DNA of 64,000 nt from Pseudomonadota bacterium (GTDB lineage: Bacteria; Bdellovibrionota; UBA1018; CAIMNF01), in the NCBI GenBank assembly GCA_027491115.1, contig JAIXWV010000028.1, positions 51,857 through 115,856 on the forward strand, read 5' to 3'. This document shows positions 36,101-45,317 of the stretch, in pieces. The notes beneath the pieces were generated by a model, which saw only the letters and a program-made list of their open reading frames with translations, was not told the origin of the DNA and did no database searches. Within the stretch, counting starts at the first letter, position 1. Every line of letters begins with the position of its first letter. A program made the position numbers and the translations under genes.

Positions 36101-37494
36101 TGAAGCCCTTCCAGCGCAGTGTGGTTTGGCTTCGAAGAGATCTGAGGCTTTCGGATCATCGGGCCCTGTTCGAGGCCTGTGCCGCCTCCGAGGAAGTGGT
36201 GCCGGTGTTTCTGATTGACGAGGACATTCTCGACGGCTTGGCCAAGGACAACCGTCAGGTGCATTTTATCCAGGGCTGTCTGGACGAGCTGGACGAACGG
36301 CTGAAGGAGCGGGGCTCGAGACTGCTTGTGATCCGGGGACGTCCCCAGGAGGCGATTCCAGCCGTTGTTTCACGCTTGGGAGCGAAGGCCCTGTTTTTCA
36401 ATCACGACTACGAGCCCGCGGCGAAGAAGCGGGACCAGCAGGTTGCAAAAACCCTGAGCGCTCAGGGCATCACCGTCCAGTCCTTCAAAGACCAGGTGGT
36501 GTTCGAGTCCCGCGAGATTCTGGGGGGCAGTGGAGATCCGTATAAGGTGTTCACGCCTTACTCCAGGAATTGGCTCAAGACTCTCGAGTCAGCAAAAGAG
36601 ACACACTTGCGTGAGTATCGGCCCGATCTCAAACGCTTGGTCCCTGCCGAAAAGATCCGCGAGAAGAATGCCCGATTCTCTGAGCTCGGTTTCGTCGAAA
36701 GTTTTTTGTTCGTGTCGCCCGGAGAAGTTGCCGCAAAAAATCTCTTGAAGGGGTTTTCCAAAAAAATCAGCGCCTACCACGAGCAGCGTGATTTTCCAGC
36801 CATTGAGGGGACATCGCGGCTTTCGCCCCATTTCCGCTTCGGGACGCTTTCTCCACGTGAGGCGGTTCGGTTCTGTTACGAGCATTTTTCTCCGGGCACC
36901 AAGGTGTGGCTCAACGAGCTGATTTGGCGCGAGTTCTACCAGATGATCCTCGACCAGTACCCCCACGTCGAAAAAGGGGCGTTCAAGCCGGAATTCGATC
37001 GTCTGAAGTGGTCGACGAATCGTGCGCACTTCGAAGCCTGGTGCGAGGGTCGGACCGGGTATCCTATCGTCGATGCGGCGATGAGGCAGCTCAATCAGAC
37101 CGGATTCATGCACAACCGCCTCCGGATGGTGGCCGCAATGTTCCTGACCAAGGATTTGCTGATCCACTGGCAAGAGGGCGAACGTTACTTCGCATCGCAG
37201 TTGCTGGACCATGAGCTTGCGGCTAACAATGGAGGCTGGCAGTGGAGTGCTTCCACCGGGTGCGACGCGCAGCCTTATTTCAGGGTCATGAATCCGATCT
37301 CCCAGAGCGAGCGCTTTGATCCGGAAGGAGAGTTCATCCGGAAGTATGTCCCGGAATTGAAGGGGCTCGACTCAAAACGGATCCATTGGCCGCATGAGGG
37401 CGGGCTCTTTTCATCGACTCCCTCGGGTTATCCCGAGCCTCTAGTGGATCACAAGACCCAGCGTTTGAAAGCGATCGCAATGTTCAAGAAGTGA
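36100..37494 (+). CDS. phrB: Deoxyribodipyrimidine photolyase (class I)
   Basis: A 464-residue flavoprotein that uses light to reverse UV-induced cyclobutane pyrimidine dimers. ATG 36100 overlaps the ZIP stop; the track start at 36028 lies inside that gene. The N-terminal antenna-chromophore domain starts SVVWLRRDLRLSDH. The C-terminal FAD domain contains WLNELIWREFYQMIL, GRTGYPIVDAAMRQL, MHNRLRMVAAMFLTKDL and WQWSASTGCDAQPYFRVMNP, which form the FAD and lesion pocket. Length and motifs are complete. Cryptochrome-like activity is an alternative in this family, but the CPD-photolyase-type motifs favour repair. Confidence 0.95.
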   Translation: MKPFQRSVVWLRRDLRLSDHRALFEACAASEEVVPVFLIDEDILDGLAKDNRQVHFIQGCLDELDERLKERGSRLLVIRGRPQEAIPAVVSRLGAKALFFNHDYEPAAKKRDQQVAKTLSAQGITVQSFKDQVVFESREILGGSGDPYKVFTPYSRNWLKTLESAKETHLREYRPDLKRLVPAEKIREKNARFSELGFVESFLFVSPGEVAAKNLLKGFSKKISAYHEQRDFPAIEGTSRLSPHFRFGTLSPREAVRFCYEHFSPGTKVWLNELIWREFYQMILDQYPHVEKGAFKPEFDRLKWSTNRAHFEAWCEGRTGYPIVDAAMRQLNQTGFMHNRLRMVAAMFLTKDLLIHWQEGERYFASQLLDHELAANNGGWQWSASTGCDAQPYFRVMNPISQSERFDPEGEFIRKYVPELKGLDSKRIHWPHEGGLFSSTPSGYPEPLVDHKTQRLKAIAMFKK

Positions 37495-37592
37495 GTTTTC
37501 TGAAGAGTCGGAACAGAAAGCGCCAATGGTTTGTGGTTTGAAGCGAATGGATTTCCAATTAAGCTGAAGCATAACCATCGAAAGGATGACAA

Positions 37593-38321
37593 ATGAAGAA
37601 TCGATTTTTTGCAGTGCTGATGTTGTGCGGGATCTTGTTGAATTCAGGCTCAGTTCGTGCGGAAACTGATCCGAAGAATGATTTTTCACTGGGTGTGGTG
37701 TTGTCGAGTGACAGCTTTTTCGGTTTCGCACCCATTTTGAATGGTGCTTACAAGCTGAGCGATTCTCTTTCGCTCACCTTTTACGGAATCTTTTGGTCCG
37801 CAGGTGAGCCTGGTGGCGGTTGGGGGAACTGGACCGAGTTTGGATTGGGCGTGTCCAAGGATTTTGGAAACGGTCTGGTGGTGACACCTCAGTTCGGCGT
37901 CCTCGGCGGTAATCTTTTGTCCTCATCCGCCAATGGCAAGTCGGTTTTCGCCGATGGTGTCGTGCCGAACTTGACGATCAACTACGATCGGACGAATTTT
38001 TACGGCGAGATCTATGCCGGTTACTACCTGCCTACCCGCGATACGACCTCTGGGGTCCAAAGCACTTTGGCGTACATCCACTATTGGGGGATGGGGCTTT
38101 ACAAGTTCTCCAAGGTTTTTTCCGCAGGAGTTCATTATGAACACCTGATCAACAGCGGGGGAAGCAAAGTGACGACCTCGAGCGGAGTGTATCAGTGGGT
38201 GGGGCCCAGCATTCAGTTCTCCAAGCCTTCCGGTGGAATGTTCGTACGCATGAGCGGCGGTGCTGACACCGTGGCTTCGGGGGATTCTTTCTTCAAGCTC
38301 GTATCCGGGATTAATTTTTAA
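37593..38321 (+). CDS. Secreted / outer-membrane beta-rich protein (possibly DUF6733-like)
   Basis: A 242-residue protein with an AAAGGATG ribosome-binding site, a signal peptide ending VRA-ET, and repeated aromatic beta-strand segments (SLTFYGIFWSAGEPGGGWGNWTEFGLGVS), ending in SGINF. The pattern suggests a small beta-barrel. I associate it loosely with the uncharacterised DUF6733-type group by the GNWTEFG region; this is from memory and unproven. It is monocistronic, with a strong terminator directly downstream. Confidence 0.68.
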   Translation: MKNRFFAVLMLCGILLNSGSVRAETDPKNDFSLGVVLSSDSFFGFAPILNGAYKLSDSLSLTFYGIFWSAGEPGGGWGNWTEFGLGVSKDFGNGLVVTPQFGVLGGNLLSSSANGKSVFADGVVPNLTINYDRTNFYGEIYAGYYLPTRDTTSGVQSTLAYIHYWGMGLYKFSKVFSAGVHYEHLINSGGSKVTTSSGVYQWVGPSIQFSKPSGGMFVRMSGGADTVASGDSFFKLVSGINF

Positions 38322-38347
38322 TTCGATTTTGTTTTGAAGGTGAATCC

Positions 38348-38383
38348 GGCCACAGGGGGGGCTCCCTCCCTGTGGCCACTTTT
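38348..38383 (+). terminator. Rho-independent terminator
   Basis: A 13-bp stem (GGCCACAGGGGGG pairing with CTCCCTGTGGCC-side bases, one G-T pair) closes a GCTC tetraloop and is followed by ACTTTT. It lies 26 bp after the outer-membrane protein stop. Confidence 0.8.
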
Positions 38384-38441
38384 CGAGGGGTTTCCCTTGG
38401 AAATGCGGAAAGAATCCTGCCGTTCTCTGCACGAGCACAGA

Positions 38442-39038
38442 TTATTCGAGCTTCTTTAATCCCTGGGCAATCACAGTGGCACAGACTTCGGCAGTGAACA
38501 TTCCGCCCATTCCTGTGCGAGGGACATGGATGAATCCGAATAGAGGATCGGAAGGCTTGCTCCAAAGGCGTCCGATCTTCGCGCAAAGGTGATTGCAGAT
38601 GAAGTAGCCGGGATTGATCGAGGTTCTAATCCTCGAAAAGGCTTCGAAGGGAAACCGAAGAGGAATCGTCTCTGAAGGAGAAAGATCCGGGAAGATGAGT
38701 GATTTCGCCCGACTCACACCGGCGTTGTCGGCGAGATCGGGCACGTCATCGAGATTGTTGGCGCGGGTTTCGAGTTTGAATTCTTCCGCACCTTCACCGA
38801 TTGAGAGCACTCCGGTCAGTTGGACTCCGGTTTGTTGCAGACGATTCACCTCGACGAGCAGGGAATCGGCACACCGATCGTACTCGACAGGCAAGACGCA
38901 GGTGTGGATCCGGACCGGAAATGAGGAATCTTCCGATACGATCCGAACCAATTCATTCATGACCGAATGGGAGTTGTTGACGGGACGGCCGGCGAAGGGT
39001 TCAAAAGACGTGATCAGCCAGTGACTCGTATCGGGCAT
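38442..39038 (-). CDS. pcp: Pyrrolidone-carboxylate peptidase (peptidase C15)
   Basis: A 198-residue cysteine peptidase that removes N-terminal pyroglutamate from peptides. The catalytic triad is visible: Glu 90 in FKLETRANN, Cys 148 in GYFICNHLC and His 171 in FGFIHVPR, and the opening ITSFEPFAGRPVNNS is the family N terminus. The size is close to the usual 200-215. It lies 9 bp downstream of topA on the same strand and probably ends the ddl-topA-pcp operon. Confidence 0.9.
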   Translation of the reverse strand: MPDTSHWLITSFEPFAGRPVNNSHSVMNELVRIVSEDSSFPVRIHTCVLPVEYDRCADSLLVEVNRLQQTGVQLTGVLSIGEGAEEFKLETRANNLDDVPDLADNAGVSRAKSLIFPDLSPSETIPLRFPFEAFSRIRTSINPGYFICNHLCAKIGRLWSKPSDPLFGFIHVPRTGMGGMFTAEVCATVIAQGLKKLE

Positions 39039-39047
39039 GGGTCAGGG

Positions 39048-41654
39048 TCACTTCTTTTTCTTGCGGCTCTTCTTGGATGGCTTCTCGACCTCGGCGCGGG
39101 CTTTCACGATCTCGATCGCCTGCTCCAAGGTGAGCTTTTCCACGTCGAGCTCTTTCGGAACGGTGGCGTTCACCTTGCCCCACTTCAGGTACATGCCGTA
39201 CTTTCCGTCAAAGAGCTCGATGTCTTGCTCCTCGAATTTGCCGATGGTTTTGAGCGACTGGGCTCCGCGGCGGTGCTTTTTCTCCTCCCGGAGCAGTTCC
39301 ATGGCCCGGTCGAAGGTGATGGTGAAAACGTTATCGTCCTTCTTGAGGGAGCGGAAATCGCCGTCGCACATCACATACGGACCGAAGCGCCCGAGATTGG
39401 TCAGGACCGGCTTGTTTTTGTCCGGATGCATGCCGAGTTCCCGGGGCAGAGACAGCAGTTCGAGGGCTTTTTCGAGCTCGATATTCTTCGGGTCCATTCC
39501 CTTCAAGAGAGAGGCGCGTCTCGGTTTCGGCTGGTCATCGGTGACCTGTCCGAGTTGGACATAAGGTCCGTACCGTCCCGAGAGGCAGTACACGTCGAGT
39601 CCGGACTTTGGATCTTTTCCGAGGCTTTGTGGTCCTTTCTCGGAGGCAATCAGGAGATCTTCGACCTGGTTGACGGTGAGATCCCCTGGAGCGATGTCAT
39701 CCGGGATGGTGGCATGGATCTCTTCCGTGCCGGCCTTTCCCGGCTTCACCACGTAAGCACCGTAGCGTCCGATCTTCACTTCGACTTCCTTGAGATGGTC
39801 GAGTTGGACGGTGCGGGATTCAGTGGGGTTGATCTTCTTTTCCTGGCTCTTGACCTGCTCTGCGAGACCGGCTTTTCCGAGGAAAAACTGCTTCAGGTAA
39901 GGAAGATACTCGCGCTTTCCTTCGGCGATCTCGTCGAGTGAGGATTCCATCTCGGAAGTGAAACGGTAATTCACCAGGTTCTCGAAGTAATTCTCGAGGA
40001 GCTGCATGACCGCCACCCCGGTGAAGGTGGGAACCAGTGCGTTTCCGAGCTTTCTCACGTAGCCGCGATCCAGGATGGTGTCGATGATGGAGGCGTAGGT
40101 GGACGGGCGACCGATGCCCTCTTTTTCGAGTTGCTGGACCAAAGACGCTTCAGTGAAGCGGGCCGGGGGCTTGGTCGTATGCGATTGCGCCTCGATCGAA
40201 TTCATGGAGACTTTGTCTCCGGATTTCATCTCGGGCAGGATCACTTCGCGATCTTCGAGCGAGGCTTCGGGATCGTCCGTACCTTCCACGTAGGCGCGCA
40301 AAAAGCCCGGGAACAGGATCCGTGAGCCACTGGCCGAGAAGGTGACGCGGTCTTTACCGGCTGTGGCCTCGACGCGGACACTGACCGAGAGCTTGCGCGC
40401 TTCGGCCATCTGGCAGGCCACGGTCCGCATCCAAATCATCTCGTAAAGGGCCAGCTCACGACCGGTCAGACCGGTTTCGCGTGGGTGTTTGAACTCGGCA
40501 CCGGCCGGGCGGATGGCTTCGTGCGCCTCTTGAGCGCCTTTGTTCTTCGAGGTGAACTGACGGGGTTCAGGGGACAGGTACTCTTTTCCGTAAAGCTCCT
40601 CGACCGCGTTTCTCGCTCCGCGGATTGCCTCACTGGAGAGGTTGGGGGAGTCCGTACGCATGTAGGTGATGAAGCCCTGCTCGTAAAGACTCTGAGCCGT
40701 TCTCATGGCATCACGGGCTGACATCCCGAGCTTCCGGTTCGCTTCCTGCTGGAGACTCGAGGTGATGAACGGAATCGAAGGCTTCTGGGTGAACTGTTTT
40801 TCTTCGACGGATTGGACCGTGTAGTCAGCGGTTCTCAGCGCGTCTTCCAGGCGTCTTGCCTCGGTCGATTCGAGTAGGAGGATCTCTCCGTCCTTTTTTT
40901 CGAGCAGCTTACCGGTGGATTCGTCGAAGTCCTTGGTGGTGGCGATCCGCTTACCGTTGAGGGCGATGGTCTTCGCACTGAAGACTCCGCCGTTATTCCC
41001 GGATTTCTTAAGCTCAGCCTCGAGGTTCCAGTAGGTCGCGCTCCGGAAACGGATGCGTTCGCGCTCACGGGCCACGATCAGCCGGAGACCGGCAGATTGC
41101 ACCCGACCGGCGGAAAGGCCGTAGGCGATCTTCTTCCAGATCAATGGAGAAACGGTATAACCGACGAGCCGGTCGAGAATCCTGCGGGTTTCCTGGGCCC
41201 GCACGAGACGCATGTCGACTTCGCGGGTGTCGGTCAGGGCGTGCTCGATCGCGGACTTAGTGATCTCGTGGAACACCATCCGTTTGACCGGAACTTTGGG
41301 CTTCAGCACCTCGAGGAGGTGCCAGGAGATCGATTCTCCTTCGCGGTCCTCATCGGTCGCGAGGTAGAGGATCTCAGCCTGGGCGAGTTTCTTCTTGAGG
41401 TCCGTGATGACCTTCGACTTACCTTTTGGCACCACGTAAAGCGGTTCGAAGTCCTGATCGACGTTCACACCCACCTTGGCCCATTCCTCTTTTTTGAACT
41501 TCTCGGGGATGTCGGCCGCAGATTGGGGCAGGTCGCGGATGTGGCCCATCGAAGCTTCGACCACATAGGACTTTGGAAGAAACTTACGAATGGTTTTCGC
41601 TTTGGTGGGTGACTCGACGATCACCAGGCAATTTTTTGACGTTTCTTTGGCCAC
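39048..41654 (-). CDS. topA: DNA topoisomerase I
   Basis: An 868-residue type IA topoisomerase that relaxes negative supercoils. I place the start at GTG 41654 (VAKETSKN...), with AGAGGTGA seven nt upstream, directly after the ddl stop. The track's ATG 41687 lies inside ddl. The TOPRIM domain opens LVIVESPTKAKTIRKFLP and contains ATDEDREGESISWHLL. The active-site Tyr is in GFITYMRTDSPNLS. The C terminus carries several GRYGPYV-type repeats instead of zinc-finger cysteines and ends in a Lys-rich tail (KKSRKKKK) likely to aid DNA binding. Confidence 0.95.
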   Translation of the reverse strand: MAKETSKNCLVIVESPTKAKTIRKFLPKSYVVEASMGHIRDLPQSAADIPEKFKKEEWAKVGVNVDQDFEPLYVVPKGKSKVITDLKKKLAQAEILYLATDEDREGESISWHLLEVLKPKVPVKRMVFHEITKSAIEHALTDTREVDMRLVRAQETRRILDRLVGYTVSPLIWKKIAYGLSAGRVQSAGLRLIVARERERIRFRSATYWNLEAELKKSGNNGGVFSAKTIALNGKRIATTKDFDESTGKLLEKKDGEILLLESTEARRLEDALRTADYTVQSVEEKQFTQKPSIPFITSSLQQEANRKLGMSARDAMRTAQSLYEQGFITYMRTDSPNLSSEAIRGARNAVEELYGKEYLSPEPRQFTSKNKGAQEAHEAIRPAGAEFKHPRETGLTGRELALYEMIWMRTVACQMAEARKLSVSVRVEATAGKDRVTFSASGSRILFPGFLRAYVEGTDDPEASLEDREVILPEMKSGDKVSMNSIEAQSHTTKPPARFTEASLVQQLEKEGIGRPSTYASIIDTILDRGYVRKLGNALVPTFTGVAVMQLLENYFENLVNYRFTSEMESSLDEIAEGKREYLPYLKQFFLGKAGLAEQVKSQEKKINPTESRTVQLDHLKEVEVKIGRYGAYVVKPGKAGTEEIHATIPDDIAPGDLTVNQVEDLLIASEKGPQSLGKDPKSGLDVYCLSGRYGPYVQLGQVTDDQPKPRRASLLKGMDPKNIELEKALELLSLPRELGMHPDKNKPVLTNLGRFGPYVMCDGDFRSLKKDDNVFTITFDRAMELLREEKKHRRGAQSLKTIGKFEEQDIELFDGKYGMYLKWGKVNATVPKELDVEKLTLEQAIEIVKARAEVEKPSKKSRKKKK

Positions 41655-41661
41655 GGGGGCA

Positions 41662-42795
41662 TCACCTCTTATTCCGGAGTAAGGCAAGCTCGATGAGTTT
41701 CGTCAAGAGCTCCGTATATGGGATGCCGCTTACCTCGAAGAGTTTCGGGAACATCGAGATGCTGGTGAACCCCGGCAGGGTATTCACTTCGTTCATATAA
41801 AAGGCTCCAGAATCGCGATCTAGGAACAGATCGACACGGGCGTAACCTTCCAGTTCAAGCGTGACGAAGATTTTTTCTACCATCTGCGTCATCTTTTGGT
41901 ACTGGTCGGGAGTGATCTCGGCCGGAATCTTGAAGATCGCTCCGCCCTCGTCATTGTATTTGGCGTCGTAGGTGTAGAACTCGTGGGTCGGAATGATTTC
42001 GGCCGGGGTGCTGACAAACGGTTTGAGCGAGCGATCGGGATTCTGCAGGACCGAGAACTCGATCTCGCGCGCCGCGATGGCTTTTTCGATCAGAACCTTA
42101 TTGTCGTAACGAAAGGCTTCCTCCAGTTTGGGCAGGAACTCATCTCGTGTTTTGACCTTGAATACCCCGACGGAAGAGCCCTCACGGGCCGCTTTCACGA
42201 AAACTGGAAAGCCGAAGGCGCTTTGAACTTCATTTCGGAGCAGTTCACGCTTTTGGACCGAGTCCCAGGAGCGGGCGACCCGGTAAGGGACCACGGGGAT
42301 ACCGGCATGCTCGGCGAGTCGCTTGGCGACTTCTTTGTCCATCCCAATTGCTGATCCAATCACGCCACTTCCGGTGTAAGCGACTTCAGCACTTTCAAAC
42401 AAACCTTGAAGAGTGCCGTCTTCACAGTTCTTGCCGTGGAGCATGGGGATGATCACGTCGACCATTTCCATCTTTCCGGCGTGGGAAGAGTCCAGGTAGG
42501 CGAACACCGCTTTGGAACGACCTTTGGCGTCTTTGTGGGGGCGGGGCAGGAGGACGACTTCCGGGGTCATGAGCGCTTGCGGAAGGCTGCTTTCGCCGCT
42601 TTGCGTAAAGCTGTCCGGAATGTTCGCCCAGTGGAAGGTGCCTTGCTTGTCGATATAAATGGTCCGGGGCTCAAAGCGCTTTCGATCCAAGCGTTTGAAA
42701 ACACTTGCCGCAGAGCGAAGTGAGACCTCGTGTTCACTGCTCCGTCCTCCGTAGAGGATGCCAACAATGATCTTTTCCCCGGGAACATTCGTCAT
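41662..42795 (-). CDS. ddl: D-alanine--D-alanine ligase
   Basis: A 377-residue ATP-grasp enzyme that makes the D-Ala-D-Ala dipeptide of peptidoglycan precursors. Family motifs are GGRSSEHEVSLRSA at the N terminus, PMLHGKNCEDGTLQG, YTGSGVIGSAIGMDKEVAKRL, FPVFVKAAREGSSVGV, and NEVNTLPGFTSISMFPKL, which carries metal and substrate ligands. It is somewhat longer than E. coli DdlB because of an insertion around residues 70-100, typical of the VanA/DdlA-like length class. It heads the ddl-topA-pcp set and is divergent from the glutamate dehydrogenase gene. Confidence 0.95.
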   Translation of the reverse strand: MTNVPGEKIIVGILYGGRSSEHEVSLRSAASVFKRLDRKRFEPRTIYIDKQGTFHWANIPDSFTQSGESSLPQALMTPEVVLLPRPHKDAKGRSKAVFAYLDSSHAGKMEMVDVIIPMLHGKNCEDGTLQGLFESAEVAYTGSGVIGSAIGMDKEVAKRLAEHAGIPVVPYRVARSWDSVQKRELLRNEVQSAFGFPVFVKAAREGSSVGVFKVKTRDEFLPKLEEAFRYDNKVLIEKAIAAREIEFSVLQNPDRSLKPFVSTPAEIIPTHEFYTYDAKYNDEGGAIFKIPAEITPDQYQKMTQMVEKIFVTLELEGYARVDLFLDRDSGAFYMNEVNTLPGFTSISMFPKLFEVSGIPYTELLTKLIELALLRNKR

Positions 42796-42862
42796 GACAG
42801 AAGGGTAGCACCTCTGCTAGTGTCATCCCAAACAAAAATCTTGCTGAAAACAGGAGTGAATC

Positions 42863-44155
42863 ATGAGTCACAACTTGAGATCCGGTCTGTACGAAACCTC
42901 CCCTCTTTACCAAAACGCGGTCATGGACCTCGAGATGGCGGGGAAGACCATGGGGCTCTCCTCCAACGTTCTCGATCGCCTGAAAATGCCGAAGAAGGCC
43001 ATGTGTGTCAGCATTCCTGTCCGGATGGATGACGGTTCGGTGAAGACCTTCGAAGGCTACCGGGTTCAACACAGCACGACTCTCGGGCCCGGTAAGGGCG
43101 GCATCCGGTTCCATCCCGAAGTGAACCTCTCCGAGGTTTCGGCATTGGCCATGCTCATGACCATGAAGTGCTCGCTCGTGGGTCTGCCTCTCGGTGGAGC
43201 GAAGGGCGGGATCCGTGTCGATCCGTCCCAGCTTTCTCGCGCTGAACAACAGGCCCTCACCCGTCGTTTCACCATGGAAATCATTTCGATGATCGGCCCC
43301 GAGCAGGACATTCCCGCTCCGGATGTCGGAACCGACGGCCAGCACATGGCTTGGATGATGGACACCTACTCGATGGCCAAAGGTCACGCCGTTCCCGGCG
43401 TCGTAACCGGCAAGCCTATGGAAATCGGTGGCTCCGCCGGACGACCAGAATCGACCGGGCGTGGAGTGGTTTACGTCATCGAGCACGCGATCGAACTTCT
43501 CAAAAAACAGAACAAAGCGGATTTCAAGCTGAACCAGTGCACGGCCGCCGTCCACGGATTCGGCAAGGTCGGAACGGTTGCGGCCGACGAGCTTGCAATG
43601 CGCGGCTGCAAAGTCGTCGCGGTCAGTGATTTCTTCGGTGGGATTTACGACAAGAACGGCCTCGATCTCAAGGACGTGAATGCCTACATGTCGAAGAACC
43701 GGACCCTGAAAGGCTATCCGAAGGCCGAAGCGATCACCAATGAGCAGCTGATCGGTCTCAATGTGGATATTCTCGTACCAGCAGCGATCGACGGTGTGAT
43801 CACCCGCGAGAACATGAAGAATGTGAAGGCCAAGATCATCAGCGAAGGAGCCAACGGACCGATCACTTCCGAGGCCCAGCAGTACCTCGAGAGCCAGGGC
43901 GTTTACATCATCCCCGACATCCTCGCAAACGCGGGTGGTGTGATCGTCTCGTACTTTGAATGGGTGCAAGGTCTCCAGCAGTTTTTCTGGAACGAGAAGG
44001 AAGTGAATGAAAAACTTGCTGAGATCATGGCACGGGCCTTTCATCGGGTGGCTGGCAACGCTGAAAAATTCAATTGCGGAATGAAAACCGCGGCCTTGAT
44101 CACCTCGGTCGAGCGCTTGTCTCAGGCAATGCTCCTCCGTGGCCTCTTCCCTTGA
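42863..44155 (+). CDS. gdhA: Glutamate dehydrogenase (Glu/Leu/Phe/Val dehydrogenase family)
   Basis: A 430-residue cytosolic enzyme interconverting glutamate and 2-oxoglutarate plus ammonia. ATG 42863 follows a CAGGAG ribosome-binding site. The substrate domain has LGPGKGGIRFHPEV, MKCSLVGLPLGGAKGGIRVDP and IPAPDVGTD. The coenzyme domain has VHGFGKVGTVAADELA with an acidic residue at the end of the second strand, suggesting NAD use, though specificity is uncertain. The C terminus ILANAGGVIVSYFEWVQG is diagnostic of the hexameric GDH type. Confidence 0.94.
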   Translation: MSHNLRSGLYETSPLYQNAVMDLEMAGKTMGLSSNVLDRLKMPKKAMCVSIPVRMDDGSVKTFEGYRVQHSTTLGPGKGGIRFHPEVNLSEVSALAMLMTMKCSLVGLPLGGAKGGIRVDPSQLSRAEQQALTRRFTMEIISMIGPEQDIPAPDVGTDGQHMAWMMDTYSMAKGHAVPGVVTGKPMEIGGSAGRPESTGRGVVYVIEHAIELLKKQNKADFKLNQCTAAVHGFGKVGTVAADELAMRGCKVVAVSDFFGGIYDKNGLDLKDVNAYMSKNRTLKGYPKAEAITNEQLIGLNVDILVPAAIDGVITRENMKNVKAKIISEGANGPITSEAQQYLESQGVYIIPDILANAGGVIVSYFEWVQGLQQFFWNEKEVNEKLAEIMARAFHRVAGNAEKFNCGMKTAALITSVERLSQAMLLRGLFP

Positions 44156-44162
44156 GGCTGGG

Positions 44163-45317
44163 ATGATTCTCGGAATCGGTTTCTTGCTCCTCTTTTCGTC
44201 GGGGCCGGCCTCGGCTTGGGACGGGCACCGCCTGATTCACGAGCGTCTGATCCCGTCTATCGAGGCCTCCGGCAAGTCATACCTGAACCAGAAGGTGAAA
44301 ATCCCTTGTCAGGAGGACGAGCGACGTGAGGCGGATGCATTGGCGCGAACCCTCGGAGTGAATGCTGCCAAGATTCCTCTGCATTCAACTTTCAAGTGTG
44401 GAAAGAAGAGCGCCATGACCGAGAGTACGGTGCGGGAACTTCTTCTTTCCGATTGGATTGACGAGCCCGATTTCGGAATGGATCAGGACCTGCCCCCGGA
44501 GTCGGATCCGTCGGGGGACCGGGCATGGATGGGCGGATTGCGGGGACCGACATCCCAAGGTTTCAGGCACATGATTTTCCCAGGCTTCGAATGGTCGTCG
44601 CCAGTGCGCACGCTGCAGATTCCATTCCGTCCTGTCGGACAGGCGCTCGAGCGGATCCGGACACTCCGGGCCGCAGCGGACCGCTATCGGAATGAGAAGA
44701 ACCTGTTTTGGGCGCTTCGAGTCCTGAATTGGGAGTTGCACCTGATCCAGGATCTTCACCAACCCTTCCACGTCACCCAGGTTCCCCATATCCAAATGCT
44801 CCCGTGGAAGTCCATGTTCAGCGGATTTGTCGCTCGATCCACCCAGACCATGGCCAACTATCATTTCGCCTATGAAGGACTGATTCAAGAGATGCTGCGC
44901 GAGCGGGGAGAGGCGGCAATCGGGGAGTGTTTGCGAGGAAGCGAGACCCGAATTTTCGAGGATCCCTCCGAATTGATGAAAGAACCCCGTCGTGAGGCCC
45001 AGAATCTGGGCCGATCGCTCCTCGGATTGCTCGGGGATTATCCGAAGTCGCCTTCAGTGAATCTTCCCGAGGGTGAGGGAGGGATCGACTATTTCAAGCT
45101 GATTCGGGGTAAACCCTTGTTTGTGAATGACGATGAGGCGGATTTTTTGAATCGTGAAGAGAAGATAGAGGTCGAGCGTTCGGTTGACGTTGTGGGTGCT
45201 GTGGAGGCACTCAAACAAAGCACCTGCACGTTATTTCGTACGATGAGTGCTTATTCACGTGGTGAGCTGGTGAGGTTTTTCTCTGATTCTTCGATTTCGA
45301 CCAGCACAGGAAAGTGA
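44163..45317 (+). CDS. S1/P1 nuclease - phospholipase C-like zinc protein
   Basis: A 384-residue exported protein. ATG 44163 follows a GAGG site and gives a signal peptide cleaved at ASA-WDG. A mature N-terminal Trp followed by DGH is the zinc-binding start of the P1 nuclease/phospholipase C fold. Further ligands are in WELHLIQDLHQPFHV and MANYHFAYE, matching the HxxxD-H and N-H patterns of the fold. It could cleave single-stranded nucleic acid or phospholipids. It starts 7 bp after gdhA. Its last 67 bp overlap the convergent endonuclease/phosphatase gene. Family assignment is from motifs only. Confidence 0.72.
   Translation: MILGIGFLLLFSSGPASAWDGHRLIHERLIPSIEASGKSYLNQKVKIPCQEDERREADALARTLGVNAAKIPLHSTFKCGKKSAMTESTVRELLLSDWIDEPDFGMDQDLPPESDPSGDRAWMGGLRGPTSQGFRHMIFPGFEWSSPVRTLQIPFRPVGQALERIRTLRAAADRYRNEKNLFWALRVLNWELHLIQDLHQPFHVTQVPHIQMLPWKSMFSGFVARSTQTMANYHFAYEGLIQEMLRERGEAAIGECLRGSETRIFEDPSELMKEPRREAQNLGRSLLGLLGDYPKSPSVNLPEGEGGIDYFKLIRGKPLFVNDDEADFLNREEKIEVERSVDVVGAVEALKQSTCTLFRTMSAYSRGELVRFFSDSSISTSTGK

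Noticed and set aside
42734-44044. 436-residue minus-strand ORF opposite glutamate dehydrogenase
   Set aside because: It is antisense to a fully conserved gene, has no recognisable motifs, and is His/Val/Asp-rich as expected of a codon-bias shadow.
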